Source of the DNA: Spiroplasma corruscae
GTDB lineage: Bacteria; Bacillota_I; Bacilli_A; Mycoplasmatales; Mycoplasmataceae
DNA: 64,000 nt
Reading direction: 5' to 3'
NCBI RefSeq assembly: GCF_002237575.1
Contig: NZ_CP022535.1
Location: 1,111,401 to 1,175,400, forward strand
The notes under the pieces were generated by a model that worked only from the letters and a program-made list of their open reading frames with translations, did no database searches and had not been told where the DNA came from. The translations under genes were made by a program, and so were the position numbers. Positions 34,723 through 45,531 of the stretch are shown here, in pieces. The first letter of the stretch is position 1; each line of letters begins with the position of its first letter.

Positions 34723-36018
34723 CTATTTAACCACCCTTTCAAAGACACGATTAACATGCCTTAAGAAGTATTTCAAATCAAATAGACTTTCGAACTCATC
34801 TAAATTGGTAATATATTTAGTGACACCATTATCTAATAAAACAGATTTAAAATCTTTATTTGTACGTTGACATTCTAAAGTACATTGCTGTATGAAGTCG
34901 TATACTTCTTCTCTAGAAAAATTATACTTGATTAAAATGTATGTTAATACCCTTTGGCTATAAAAAATATTATTTTGGCTTGAAATATGTTCTAACATCT
35001 TATCTTTATTAATAACAAGATTATTAATTGTATTTGTAGTTCTTCTTAATGCGTATACAAGAATATTATAAATATCAGGAAACATTAATCTCTCATTTGA
35101 ACTATGAGAAATATCTCTCTCATGTCATAGTACATTATTTTCAAGTGCCATTGACACAAAACTTCTTATGTATCTAGATAATCCTGTAATATTTTCTGAA
35201 CTTATTGGGTTTTTTTTATGCGGCATTGAACTTGAACCTTTTTGGCCGATACCAAATCCTTCGCATATTTCTTGTACTTCACTTCTTTGGAATAATCTTA
35301 TTTCAGTTGTAATTTTTTCAAGTGTTGAAGCAATATTTGCAAATACTAAAATTAAGTTTGAATGTCTATCTCTTTGAGTTACTTGAGTAGAAATATTATC
35401 TAATCCTAACTCAAACTCCTTAGCTACAAACTCTTCCACTTCTGGTTCAATATTTGCATAATTTCCCATAGACCCTGAAATTTTTGCTACTTCTAATTGT
35501 AATTTTGCTAAATCAAATCTACTTATTTGTCTTTTTAATTCATCGAATCATAATAAAAATTTTAATCCTAATGATGTAGGTTCTCCATACATACCATGAG
35601 ATCTCCCCATTATAAGAGTTTCTTTATTTTCAAGTGCTTTACTTTTTAATTTATCTAGTAGGTTAAAAAGTTCCTTTTCAACAATAAGATTTGAGTTTTT
35701 TATAAGAATATTCTGTGAAGTATCAACTACATCAGTTGAAGTTAAACCAAGATGAATTCATTTCTTCTCATTTCCTAAATATTCTGAAATCATTCTTGTA
35801 AATGCTACTACGTCATGTTTTGTTTCTTTTTCAATTTCTAGCATTCTTTCGATGTTAATTTCATTTAAGTCCATAATTTTTTTTAAATCAGTGTCTGGGA
35901 CTACTCCTAGTTTATTTAAAGCTTTGACAACAGCTTTTTCAACTTTAAGTCAAGTTTGAAGCTTATTTTCTTCATCTCAAATTTTTTCTATTTCTTTAAT
36001 AAGATATCTATCGATCAT
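34723..36018 (-). CDS. purB: Adenylosuccinate lyase
   Basis: Converts adenylosuccinate to AMP, directly after PurA. The 431-residue protein shows KWIHLGLTSTDVVDTSQN, the LIMGRSHGMYGEPTSLGLK segment with the catalytic His, and the signature GSSSMPHKKNPISSENITGL (fumarase/aspartase-type flexible loop with catalytic Ser). TGA codons such as QTWLKVE are Trp. It ends 1 bp before the HPRT-like start and begins 11 bp after purA. Confidence 0.95.
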
Positions 36019-36029
36019 TAATTTCTCTC

Positions 36030-37322
36030 CTAAAAAAAGTCTTCATACAATATTGTTTGATTTCTATCAGGACCTACTGAGAAACCTTCAACTTTAATCT
36101 CGCATATTTTTTCAATTAACTTAATATAGTTTTTTGCCTCATCAGGAAGATCTATAAATGATTTAACTTTGGTTATATCTTCTTTTCACCCTGGTGTAGA
36201 AATATATACTGGTCTACAATCTCACAGATCACCAGCGTTTGCTGGCATGTTACTTGTTTTTAAACCATTTATTTCATAGCTTACACATATATTTAAATCA
36301 TCAATACCAGTTAGTACATCCAATAATGTAATAAAGATTGAGTCAAGACCAGATGTTCTTATTGCATGCTTTAATGCAACTGCATCAAATCAACCTATTC
36401 TTCTAGGTCTACCGGTGTTTGAACCAAATTCATTACCAACTATACGTATTTTATCTCCGATTTCATTTAATAATTCACTTGGAAATGGTCCTTCTCCTAC
36501 TCTTGTACAATACGCTTTGACAATACCTAATGATTTTTCTATCAACTTATGACCAATTCCAGTACCAATTGATGCGTTATTAGCTGAAGTATTTGAGCTT
36601 GTAACATAAGGATATGTTCCGTGATCAATGTCTAACATAGCACCTTGAGCACCTTCAAATAGCACGTTTTTGCCTGCTTTAATGGCATTTTCAACAAATA
36701 TATCACAATCAGTTATTCTATGTTTAAGCTTTAAATAATAGTTTTGTAAATCTTCACATAACTCATCAAAATTTATATCTAATTCAACATTAAACATATT
36801 TTTTAGAAATTTTTTATTGTAGTTAAAAATTACCTTAAACTCTTCTTTAAATCTTGGTCTAGGTATATCACAAATTCTAACGCCCATTCTTGATATTTTG
36901 TCATTATAAGCAGGCCCAATACCTTTCTTGGTGGTACCTATCTTAAGAGCTTCTCTCTCTTCTTCTAAAGCCTTGTCAATTTCAATGTGATAAGGCATTA
37001 AGACATGTGCTTTATTAGATATTAATAAATTTCCGTGTTCACTACTGTGTTTTTCGATTATTTCAATCTCTTCTATTAAATTTTTTAGATTAATCACACA
37101 GCCATTACCGATGACATTTGTTGTTTTTTTATTAAAAATTCCTGATGGTACTAATGTTACCTTATGTTTTTCACCATTGAAGTTAATTACATGTCCAGCA
37201 TTGTCACCACCAGCAAATCTTACTACTAAATCTGCTTTTTGACCAAAATAATCAGTCATCTTACCTTTACCTTCATCACCTCATTGTGCACCAACTATTA
37301 CAAGTGAGTTATATTTGCTCAT
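36030..37322 (-). CDS. purA: Adenylosuccinate synthetase
   Basis: GTP-dependent first step from IMP to AMP. The full start MSKYNSLVIVGAQWGDEGKG, then KMTDYF, is the diagnostic GAQWGDEGKG P-loop, whose Trp is TGA. GGDNAGHVINFNGEKHKVTL, GTTKKGIGPAYNDKISRMGV, VLFEGAQGAMLDIDHGTYPY and VTSSNT follow. 430 aa. It is 9 bp after pth and 11 bp before purB. Confidence 0.96.
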
Positions 37323-37331
37323 AATTTCTCC

Positions 37332-37898
37332 TTAGTTAAATTTATTCATTATTTTATTAATATCTGTTTCTGATATAAAATCTTCGATAACAATTTCTCT
37401 TAATTTAAAGTTATTTATTATTAAATTTATTTCCTCATCTTTTAACTTCATTAATACTCAATCAATTATTTTTATATTGTTGATTGGTTTTCCAACACCA
37501 ACTTTTATTCTTTTAAATTCTTCAGAACCTAGGTGAGAAATAATGTTTTTTAAACCATTATGCCCTCCTGAACTACCTTTATTTTTGAACCTAAATACCG
37601 CAACATCTAAATCTTTATCATCATGAATAACTAATATATCTTTTTTATCTATCTTAAAAAAACTCATTGTTTTATTTAGAGCTTCTCCAGAAAGATTCAT
37701 ATAAGTAAGGGGTTTTAAAAAAATGACTTTAACATTATTAATTTTAGTTATAAATATTTCTGCATTAAACTTGATAGTTTTTTTTTCAAACCCATATTTT
37801 TGAAGTAAATAATCAACAATTAAAAAACCAGCATTGTGTCTTGTTTTATAGTAACTATTTCCAGGGTTACCAAGTCCTACTATTAGTTTTTGTTTCAT
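37332..37898 (-). CDS. pth: Peptidyl-tRNA hydrolase
   Basis: Releases peptides from stalled peptidyl-tRNA. LIVGLGNPGNSYYKTRHNAG with the catalytic His, FLKPLTYMNLSGEALNK with the Asn, IHDDKDLD and FRFKNKGSSGGHNGLKNIIS are all present. The frame reads one TGA (DWVLMKL) as Trp and totals 188 aa. The ATG shares one base with the prs stop (TAATG), a coupled prs-pth pair as in Bacillus. Confidence 0.95.
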
Positions 37899-38932
37899 TA
37901 TTGATGTTTTTTAACATAATCTTTTACTTTTAATGCAATTTTTTCCTGTTCTTCTTCATAAACTTTAGTTAAAGGGTTTTTTTCATAAGAACTTTTTATC
38001 ATTGCAGACATAAGTTTTGCTACTGAAATAATTTTAAGACCCTCGAATATCTTTTCTTTGGGTAAATCAATTGTATTTGTTACAACAACTTGTTTAACAA
38101 TTTTCTCTTTTACTGCTCTTTCTAAGTTGTCAACAGCTTTACCATTAAAAAGACCATGACAAGCAATTAAGTAAATATCTTTAGCACCTTGGTCTTTCAA
38201 AGCTTTAGCAGCATTAATAATTGTTCCGCCAGTATCAATCATATCGTCAATAACAAAACAAGTTTTGTTGACAACATCTCCTAAAATGAATTCCACCTCT
38301 GCTTTGTTTGGTTCAGGTCTTCTCTTTGCGATTACAGCAATACCATTAGTTATATTTCCTGTATACTTCGCAACACCATGAACTCTTGTTAAACCACCAT
38401 GGTCAGGTGAAACAAGTATACAATCTTTAGGATCTAAATTATTTTTAATAATGTCATTAATTATTTCTGATGCTACAGCTTGAGCTGTTGAAAAGTTGTC
38501 GATAGGCACATTAAAAAAACCCATAATTTGTGTTGAGTGTAAATCCACCGCTATGACTCTATTAACACCTGATTTTTCAATTAGGTTTGCCACTAGTCTA
38601 GCTGTTATAGGTTGTCTTCCTGCCGCCTTTCTATCTTGTCTTGCATAACCGAAATATGGAATTACCACATTGATTTTTGCAGCACTCGCTCTTTTAAAAG
38701 CATCAACAGCAATTAGTAGTTCCATTAAATTTTCATTTACTGGTTGATTGGTAGATTGAACAATATAAATTTCTTGTCCTCTAACAGATTCCATTGATTG
38801 AACTAGAATTTCACCGTCCATAAATCTCGAGATTTTTGTCTGAGACTCCTTTATATTTAATAATTCACATATTTCATTTACTAATGGTTTATTTGATGAT
38901 AACCCAAATATTTTAAAATTATTATTTTCCAT
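37898..38932 (-). CDS. prs: Ribose-phosphate pyrophosphokinase
   Basis: Makes PRPP from ribose-5-phosphate and ATP, feeding the purine and HPRT-type reactions downstream. Motifs: FMDGEILVQSMESVRGQEIY, IPYFGYARQDRKAAGRQPIT, ILVSPDHGGLTRV, and the PRPP loop CFVIDDMIDTGGTIINAA. Length 344 aa, with a C-terminal extension of about 25 residues beyond the usual 315-320. ATG preceded by GGAGAACATAAT. It is the first gene of a compact run reaching ychF; a TATAAT hexamer lies about 30 bp upstream. Confidence 0.95.
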   Translation of the reverse strand: MENNNFKIFGLSSNKPLVNEICELLNIKESQTKISRFMDGEILVQSMESVRGQEIYIVQSTNQPVNENLMELLIAVDAFKRASAAKINVVIPYFGYARQDRKAAGRQPITARLVANLIEKSGVNRVIAVDLHSTQIMGFFNVPIDNFSTAQAVASEIINDIIKNNLDPKDCILVSPDHGGLTRVHGVAKYTGNITNGIAVIAKRRPEPNKAEVEFILGDVVNKTCFVIDDMIDTGGTIINAAKALKDQGAKDIYLIACHGLFNGKAVDNLERAVKEKIVKQVVVTNTIDLPKEKIFEGLKIISVAKLMSAMIKSSYEKNPLTKVYEEEQEKIALKVKDYVKKHQ

Positions 38933-40198
38933 ATTATGTTCTCCATATTAATAATAACAAATTATAATTATCTTTTTATAAAACCAATGAATTTAATTAG
39001 ATTAAAGATAACTTATTTTACTAACAGAGATTGTATACAATTCTATAATTGTTTAATCAATCTGTTTATTTTAAAGATTTAAGAAACATAGTCTTAAGTC
39101 ATTTATTAAATATAAATATTAATTTTTATACTAATAGGTATGTTGATGTTATATTGAAAAAACAAATTGGTTGGACCTTATGTAAGTTAAGATAAAGAAA
39201 GATTTAAATAAAACATTATTAACAAGAATTAATAAAATTTTTTGTTTACTAAAATACTAAAAGTCAGGCAGAAAGTTAAAACTGTGCACAATAATAAACG
39301 TTATTTTAAAGATTAATTTTAGAGTTAATCTTATTTTAAGTAGTAAAATTTTACCCTTAAATAAGTTACATGCAGATTTGTTAGTTCTAGCTATTTAAAA
39401 TAACCATAGATTAAAGTACTAGTGAACTTTGATTACAAATTGATAAGACTAAAAATTGTATAATACTTAAAAATTCTTGCTGGAAACTCTATAATTATGA
39501 GTTATTAAATGGATTATACAATTCAACAAATGGCAAACTAGTGATAAATCATAACAATTAAAGTACCCTCGCTTATAAAATTGACTATTTCACGTTAGTA
39601 ATGCTAATCAATATTTGCAAATATTATATGTTATTCTAGACATAAAAATGAGTTTAGTTTATGCGACAAAAAATAATATTATGACTCGTAAATTGAATTG
39701 GGAATAAGAGTATAATTTATTTATATAAATTATGTGCTCTGTTTTTTATTTTTACAACCTATATTAAGCACAACTTTAGAATTAAAATAATTTATTTCTT
39801 TGTTTTTATAAGGACTACCTTAATTGTAAATAATAGTATTAACGGTATCACTTTTTTAACTGTGTAAATAATACTTTTATAATAATTAATCAAAATGCCT
39901 TAGGCTACCATAATTTAAGTTGTATCAATAAACTATTTTTGATTTAAAGTATTTTTTGTATTTCCTTTAATAATAGATCTTCATATATGTAAACTTCTCA
40001 TTGCTTCAAACTTTCATTAAAACTTTATTTACAATCTTCTCTTGTTATTGTATTGACATATATTTATAGAAATTAAAAAGAACACCTATTAATAAAATCT
40101 TAACAATGTAATTACTTTTTCATTGTTAATTTTATTTTAGATGTTCGATAAAATTGTTTTTTTTTATTGATTTAAAATTAATATGTTTTACCTAAGCA
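38933..40198. other. Gene-free, decayed region
   Basis: About 1.27 kb without any sustained frame in either strand. The only recognised item is an IS-leader hairpin relic near the right end. The rest reads as AT-rich degraded sequence with scattered stops. Confidence 0.6.
40000..40147 (-). mobile_element. Relic of the IS3-type element (leader hairpin plus remnants)
   Basis: Read on the minus strand, CGAACATCT at 40148-40140 begins a roughly 66-bp palindrome whose other arm ends AGGTGTTCTTTTT near 40080-40076. This matches the leader of the copy at 52114. Downstream short pieces in shifting frames resemble the end of an orfA (YEDLLLKEIQKIL). The left limit is a guess. Confidence 0.5.
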
Positions 40199-40636
40199 TT
40201 ACATTTTCAGTTTCATTGCTATATGATTCACGCCATCTTCAACAAATATATCATTAAATTCTATAAAACCAAACTTTGTATAAAAATCCTTAACATTGTA
40301 AACAGCGTTTATATAAACTATTTCTTGTTTTAAAACATCTTTGCTAAATTCTTTTAGCTTTTCTAACACTACAGCTCCTATTTTTTGTGATCGATATTCT
40401 TTTTCAACTGCAATTCTACCTCAATATAATTTATCATTTTTCAAGATAACCCTAGCACAGCAAACCAACTCATTGTTGTGAGTTGCAATAAAATGATAAC
40501 CCTTATCATCATAATCATCTATATCGTTGTTCCTAATAGAACCTCTTTCGGTAATAAAAACTTTTTCTCTTAATTTTATTGCCTTTTTAAAAACTTCATT
40601 ATTAGTACCAAAATCTTGTTCAAATTGTAATCCCAT
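40199..40636 (-). CDS. GNAT-family N-acetyltransferase
   Basis: Acetyl-CoA-dependent acetyltransferase of the ElaA-like type. The 145-residue protein shows LREKVFITERGSIRNNDIDD (ElaA-style N-terminus) and YHFIATHNNELVCCARVIL. After a TGA-Trp come WGRIAVEKEYRSQKIGAVVL (motif A, V..YRs..iG) and FYTKFGFIEFNDIFVEDGVN, the C-terminal GF-phase motif. Substrate unknown. It stands alone between decayed sequence and the HxlR regulator, suggesting accessory origin. Confidence 0.85.
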
Positions 40637-40916
40637 TTTAAACTCCTATCTTATATATAATAACACTTGTTATTTAAAGAAGTTTAAAACTAATAGTTTA
40701 ATTAAATTTTTCTATTAATATAAGATAATAAAATAATTACTATGTAAAATAACTAAATTATATTGAATACAATCTAGAACAAGTTACTTATTCTATATAA
40801 ATAAGATTTAAAAAGTGTATACTTATAATCATATTTGTGTTGAAAAAAATATAAATTAAATGTTATAGATTTGATTTACCTAGATTTTGGAGCAATTTTA
40901 ATAAATAGTTTTTTGT

Positions 40917-41228
40917 TTAGAAATTTAGTTCGCTCTCATTATCAATATATCATTGAGCTAAATCATCTAGTATTTTTTTTAAACTTAATCCAAGTGGTGT
41001 TAATGAATAAATCACTACCAAAGGAAAAGTATTATTAGATCATCTTTTAACTATATTATGATTTTCAAGATGTTTTAAACTTTCTGATAAAACTTTTTTT
41101 GTAACACCATTTATACTTTTTTTAAGTTCACCAAATCTTTTTTCACCGCCCAATAAATCTCTAACAATAAAAATTGTTCATTTATTCTTAAGTACTTTTA
41201 AACATCTTTCAACTGGACATTTATTCAT
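40917..41228 (-). CDS. HxlR-family transcriptional regulator, 103 aa
   Basis: Winged helix-turn-helix regulator. MNKCPVERCLKVLKNKWTIF then IVRDLLGGEKRFGELKKSIN and VTKKVLSESLKHLENHNIV follow the family consensus closely. Trp residues are encoded by TGA, which hides the gene under the standard code. The N-terminal Cys4 and Cys9 lie where HxlR proteins carry redox- or electrophile-sensing Cys (HypR, YodB types). It is divergent from the 81-aa gene, with a perfect palindrome between them, so autoregulation and control of that neighbour are likely. Confidence 0.88.
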
Positions 41229-41243
41229 AAAATAACCTTACTA

Positions 41244-41261
41244 AGTTACTTTAAAGTAACT
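41244..41261. promoter_or_regulatory. Perfect 18-bp palindrome, candidate HxlR operator
   Basis: AGTTACTTTAAAGTAACT reads the same on both strands and lies 15 bp upstream of the regulator start and 52 bp upstream of the divergent small gene, just ahead of a TATAAT at 41290-41295. HxlR-family operators are typically such palindromes. Confidence 0.65.
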
Positions 41262-41313
41262 ACTATTCTTTTTAAACTTATATTTATATTATAATATTGA
41301 AAGGAGAAGTAAT

Positions 41314-41559
41314 ATGGGTTTAGATAAAAGTAACGCTGTTAAAGTTACCAATGGTGACTTTAACACTATTAGTAACTTATTAAATGAAGGAAAAACTGTT
41401 TTAGCTGCATTAGAACTTGGACCAAAAGTTCAAGAGTCTCTAAAAAAAGGTAAAATGAGTGATGATTTTGCATTAATTGAATTAAAAGAAAAAAAAGAAC
41501 ATGCTGGTACATGCGCTTGTGGCAAAGATGCAAATGTTTTAGTTTATCTATGAAGATAA
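41314..41559 (+). CDS. Small Cys-containing protein of unknown function, 81 aa
   Basis: Not recognised. MGLDKSNAVKVTNGDFNTIS is followed by an amphipathic Leu/Lys/Glu-rich middle and a C-terminal HAGTCACGKDANVLVYLWR, with CAC-G as its only cysteines; the Trp is TGA. AAAGGAGAAGTAATATG is a strong start. It is controlled, by position, from the divergent HxlR promoter region. A thiol-based role (electrophile trapping, redox or metal handling) is a reasonable inference from HxlR biology but is not shown. Confidence 0.7.
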
Positions 41560-41590
41560 TTTCTTTTAATTTTAAAAATAATAATTTATT

Positions 41591-41850
41591 TGAACATCTA
41601 AATAAAATCCACATTAAAAGTATTTTAATACTAGGATTTTATTAATGGGTGTTCTTTTTTTATGAGAACAATGCTTAAAAGTGAGCAAGTCAAGATAAAT
41701 TTAAGAATCTAAAAAAATAAAATACCTGCTATTGAGATAAAATACAACTTTTAAACAAGTAAATCAAAAGATGAAAATCAAATTAAAAACTAATGTAATA
41801 TACTCATAAATGGTTTAATGGGATACAACAAAAGGAGTTAGTAAAAACTT
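41591..41850 (+). mobile_element. Truncated, decayed IS3-type copy (leader and orfA remnant)
   Basis: TGAACATCT at 41591 starts the same leader palindrome seen at 52114, ending GGGTGTTC and then T7ATG (41662). The reading MRTMLKSEQVKINLRI and later IPAIEIKYNF matches an IS3 orfA N-terminus with stops. The right limit is approximate. Confidence 0.6.
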
Positions 41851-42397
41851 TAAATATGAAAATGAGTTTTTAAAAACACCATTATAACAAATGAAGAATT
41901 TAGATTATCTATGAAAAATAGCGGTCTAAAAATAGAATTATGTGAAGACAATTATGTAAAAATAATTCTTCATTATAAATATTTAACATATCTACTTTAG
42001 CTTTAATCTATCTATATATATGTGTTTCAAGATTCATCTATTTATAATGACTAAAATTAAAAAATATATTTAAATTATAGTTATCAAAATTAAATCGATT
42101 TTTATATACATAAAAAGTATAAATTTGAAATTTTAATAAACTTATTATAGACAGACAACTTTATTGATACACACAAATTATATACAATTAAAAGTTGATA
42201 AAATATTAGCTAAATATTGATAAGACAACATATTTATAGAAGAAAGTTATGAAGATACTAGGAATAACATTTGTTTTTTAAGAACTTAATTTAAGTATAT
42301 TATTAAAGTAAATTTACTTAATTAGTAGGATATCTACTATTTTTCCATTTTTAGTTTATAATTTTTTAGTATAAAAATTTTTAGAATAGGTGGAAGT
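41851..42397. other. Gene-free decayed region
   Basis: Only a short open piece (EEFRLSMKNSGLKIELCEDN near 41890-41990) is seen, without start or homology I can name. The right end holds the promoter region and AGGTGGAAGTATG of the ABC-F gene. Confidence 0.5.
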
Positions 42398-43930
42398 ATG
42401 GGATTAGTAAATATACAAAATTTAAGTCACGCTAATGGTGATAAGAAACTTTATAAAGAAGCAGTTTTAAAACTAAATAGACGTGAGCACATTGCATTAG
42501 TTGGTCCAAATGGCGCTGGGAAAACAACTTTACTTAATATTATTTCAAAAAAAATAATCCCTGACTTAGGAGAAGTTGAAATACATCCTAAAACAAAAAT
42601 TGGGTATTTAGATCAACATCTTAGTATAAAAGATGATATGGAAGTAAACTCATATTTAAAAACAGCCTTCCAAGATTTATATGATGTTGAAGAAAGAATG
42701 AATATAATTTATGAGAAAATGTCTGAAAATTATGATGAAAACGAATTGGTAAAAGCTTTAAAGTATCAAGATATATTAAATCATAATGATTTTGATTCTA
42801 TTGAAAAGAAAATTGGTAACTTAGTTAATGGTTTAGGTATTGGCATAGATAAGTTAGACAAGAAAATGTCGGAATTAAGTGGTGGTCAAAAAAATAAAGT
42901 CATGCTTGCAAAATTATTATTAAGTGATAATGATTTTTTAGTTCTTGATGAACCAACAAACTTTCTTGATATTGAACAAGTTAATTGATTAGCTTCATTT
43001 TTGCAATCATTTGAAAAAGCATTTATAATGGTTTCTCATGACCAGGATTTTATTAATAAAACTTGTAATATTATTTATGCACTTGATAATTTAAAATTAA
43101 CAAGATATGTAGGTAACTATGATAAATACATTGAAGAATTAGCTATTCAACAAGAACAATATGACAAAGACTTTGTTAGTCAACAACGAAAAATTAAGAA
43201 ACTAGAAACATACATTGCTAAAAATAGTGCAAGACTTTCAACTGCTAAATCAGCTCAATCAAGAAAGAAAACTCTTGATAAGTTAGATAAAATGGATAAA
43301 CGAAAAGAAAATATTAAACCAAATTTTAATTTCATGTATAAAGAGCCTGCGTCTGATGTAATCATTAAAGCAGAAGATTTAGTAATAGGATATGACTCTC
43401 CAATATTACATAAACTTAATTTTGAAATTAGAAAAGGGGAAAAATGTATAATAAAAGGTAAAAATGGTATTGGTAAAACAACATTTTTAAAAACACTTTC
43501 AAGCGAATTAAAACCTTATAGTGGAGATATAAAACTTGGTAACGGAGTTGTATACTCTTATTTTAAACAATTAGAAAAGGTTGACGATATTAACGCTATT
43601 AACTATCTAATGAATAGATACAATGATTTAACCGAGAGAGAAGCAAGAGCAAAGATAGGACAATTTGGTTTGAGAAATGATTTAATGATAAGACCTATGT
43701 CTACATTATCTGGTGGCGAACAAACAAAGGTAAGACTATCAGCATTAAGCATGGAACCTTGCAGCTTACTAATATTGGACGAACCTACGAATCATATTGA
43801 TAGTTTAGCAAAAGAATCGTTACTAGAAGCAATAATGGATTTTGAAGGTACAGTTTTGTTAACTACCCATGATATTAACTTTTCAACAAAATGAGCAGAT
43901 AAAGTAATTAATTTTGAAGATCTTGTGTAA
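42398..43930 (+). CDS. ABC-F family ATP-binding protein
   Basis: Soluble translation-associated twin ATPase. Two nucleotide-binding domains: Walker A GPNGAGKTTLLNI with signature LSGGQKNKVMLA and VLDEPTNFLD in the first; GKNGIGKTTFLKT, LSGGEQTKVRLS and ILDEPTNHID in the second. Between them is a Lys-rich linker with ARLSTAKSAQSRKKTLDKLD. No membrane spans. 510 aa with TGA-Trp at two places. Members rescue or tune ribosomes (EttA/YkpA types) or give antibiotic resistance; the subtype is not clear. Single-gene unit with its own terminator. Confidence 0.92.
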
Positions 43931-43972
43931 TAGTATAATAAAAACTCCTCTTAAGGAGTTTTTATTATACTA
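43931..43972. terminator. Perfect 19-bp bidirectional terminator
   Basis: A 19-bp perfect inverted repeat with a 4-base CTTA loop (core AAAAACTCCT/AGGAGTTTTT) exactly fills the gap between the stop of the ABC-F gene and the stop of the convergent ispE. Confidence 0.9.
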
Positions 43973-44734
43973 TTACATTTTGTTATAATTTTTGACATTT
44001 TTTATGTAATAATCTTTTAAATCTTTATTAAAATACTTATCATAAAACATTTTCTTAATAAAAGTAGACCCAGAACCAGACATAACTCCTTTGTCAATAA
44101 AATTGCTAAGTTTGGGGTAGATTTGAATACAAGTTGTAGTCAAACTATTTAAATAAATTGAGTTATTTTCACCGGGAGTTAAATCAAATTCTTGATACAC
44201 TTTTTTTGTATTACAATTAACACCTGTTAGTATAAGATGTTTTTTGTATACTTTAAATTTTTTAAAAAATGTCTCGACTTTTTCACCATAACCAGTAACT
44301 ATAGCTGACTCAAAATCTGAAAAATAGAAATAAGAATCAAAACCTACCGCCTTGCATATCTCTTTATTTATGTTACTATCAATGATTTTATACTTTCTTA
44401 AAAAGTATTTAGCTAATGTAATTGCATCACTAGTTCCACCACCAAGACCAGCACCCAATGGTATTCTTTTCTTTAACTTAACTTTATAAAAATTTTTAGT
44501 AATATTATGTTTCCTTAGAATATCTAACACATTAAAAATAAAGTTCTCTTTTTCCAAAACTTTCAAGTTTGAACTAATCTCATCAAAATCATTATTAGAC
44601 TTACTTATTGTTATTGAGTCATAAAGGTTTTTAACCTTAACTACAAGACTATTAATTAAATGATATTGACTATTGTAATCTTTTTTTCAAACTTTAAGTC
44701 ATATATTTACTTTTGCATATGCTCTAAGCCTCAT
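43973..44734 (-). CDS. ispE: 4-diphosphocytidyl-2-C-methyl-D-erythritol kinase
   Basis: GHMP-family kinase of the MEP pathway. The full start is MRLRAYAKVNIWLKVWKKDY (aKiNl pattern), followed by the ATP loop KRIPLGAGLGGGTSDAITLA and a C-terminal VMSGSGSTFI. 253 aa, with early TGA codons read as Trp. ATG overlaps rsmA by 11 bp. It pairs with ispF at 21930. Confidence 0.92.
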
Positions 44735-45527
44735 TTACACTCACCTCATTAAATAATATAATGTAATCATCTAAAGTTAAATTTTCTGGTCTTAAATTAA
44801 GTTTAATATTATGTTTAGTAAGAATATCTTCTGATTTATCTTTACTTTTTAAATAATTCGCCAAATTATTTAAAATTGTTTTACGTTTGTTGTTGAATAT
44901 TTTTCTTAAGAATTGGGCAAAGTTATTAGGGTCTTTAACTTTTAAAACACTATTTTTTTCAAAATTCAGTTCTATTAATGCAGAGTCAACTAGTGGGACA
45001 GGTTTAAAAAGATTCCTATTTATTGTAAATAAATACTTAGGGGTAGAATAGAATTTAGAAATAATTGATAAATTATTATAATTTTTATTACTGGGTTCGG
45101 CACAAATTCTCTCTCCAACCTCTTTTTGTACCATTAATACAGCTTTTGATAAAAATTCCTGCGATTCAAAGCACTTGAATATGATTGGACTTATAATATA
45201 ATAAGGTGTGTTTGATATTATTGAGACTTTCTTAAAATTATTTTGTTTAATAATTTTATTTAAATCAACTTCCAGAAAATCACCAATAATCAATTCAAAG
45301 TTTTCTTCTACTATACTTGATAATAATATGTTTTCTAGATCCTTATCTATTTCAATTGCTATTACTTTTTTATACTTTTTAACTAATTTCTTAGTTAATG
45401 CTCCTTGCCCTGGACCTATTTCGATTACAAGTTGATCGCTTTCATTTGATAATTGACTAATTATTTTTTCAATAAGATTTCCATCTGTTATAAAGTTCTG
45501 TCCAAACTTTTTCTTTGCTTGATGCAT
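44724..45527 (-). CDS. rsmA: 16S rRNA (adenine1518/1519-N6)-dimethyltransferase
   Basis: KsgA. KKFGQNFITDGNLIEKIISQ, SAM motif LVIEIGPGQGALTKKLVKKY, IAIEIDKDL, IIGDFLEVDL, and the catalytic ISNTPYYIISPII (NLPY type, here NTPY). 267 aa, typical. It follows rnmV (TAATATG, 4 bp gap) and precedes ispE; rnmV-rsmA-ispE is the conserved Firmicute order. Confidence 0.95.
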   Translation of the reverse strand: MHQAKKKFGQNFITDGNLIEKIISQLSNESDQLVIEIGPGQGALTKKLVKKYKKVIAIEIDKDLENILLSSIVEENFELIIGDFLEVDLNKIIKQNNFKKVSIISNTPYYIISPIIFKCFESQEFLSKAVLMVQKEVGERICAEPSNKNYNNLSIISKFYSTPKYLFTINRNLFKPVPLVDSALIELNFEKNSVLKVKDPNNFAQFLRKIFNNKRKTILNNLANYLKSKDKSEDILTKHNIKLNLRPENLTLDDYIILFNEVSVNEA

Positions 45528-45531
45528 ATTA

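Noticed and set aside
34722..34757. Upstream TTG start for the HPRT-like gene inside purB
   Set aside because: ATG 34721 has AAGGGTGG at good distance, and the extra residues have no counterpart in the family.
39000..40000. Possible structural RNA gene in the gene-free region
   Set aside because: No RNase P RNA, SRP RNA, tmRNA or tRNA signature could be recognised by eye; the region reads as decayed DNA.
41591..41660. Hairpin after the CACG protein as an ordinary terminator
   Set aside because: Its sequence matches the leader of the IS at 52114, including the following T-run, ATG and orfA remnant, so it is an IS relic, although it may now also stop transcription.
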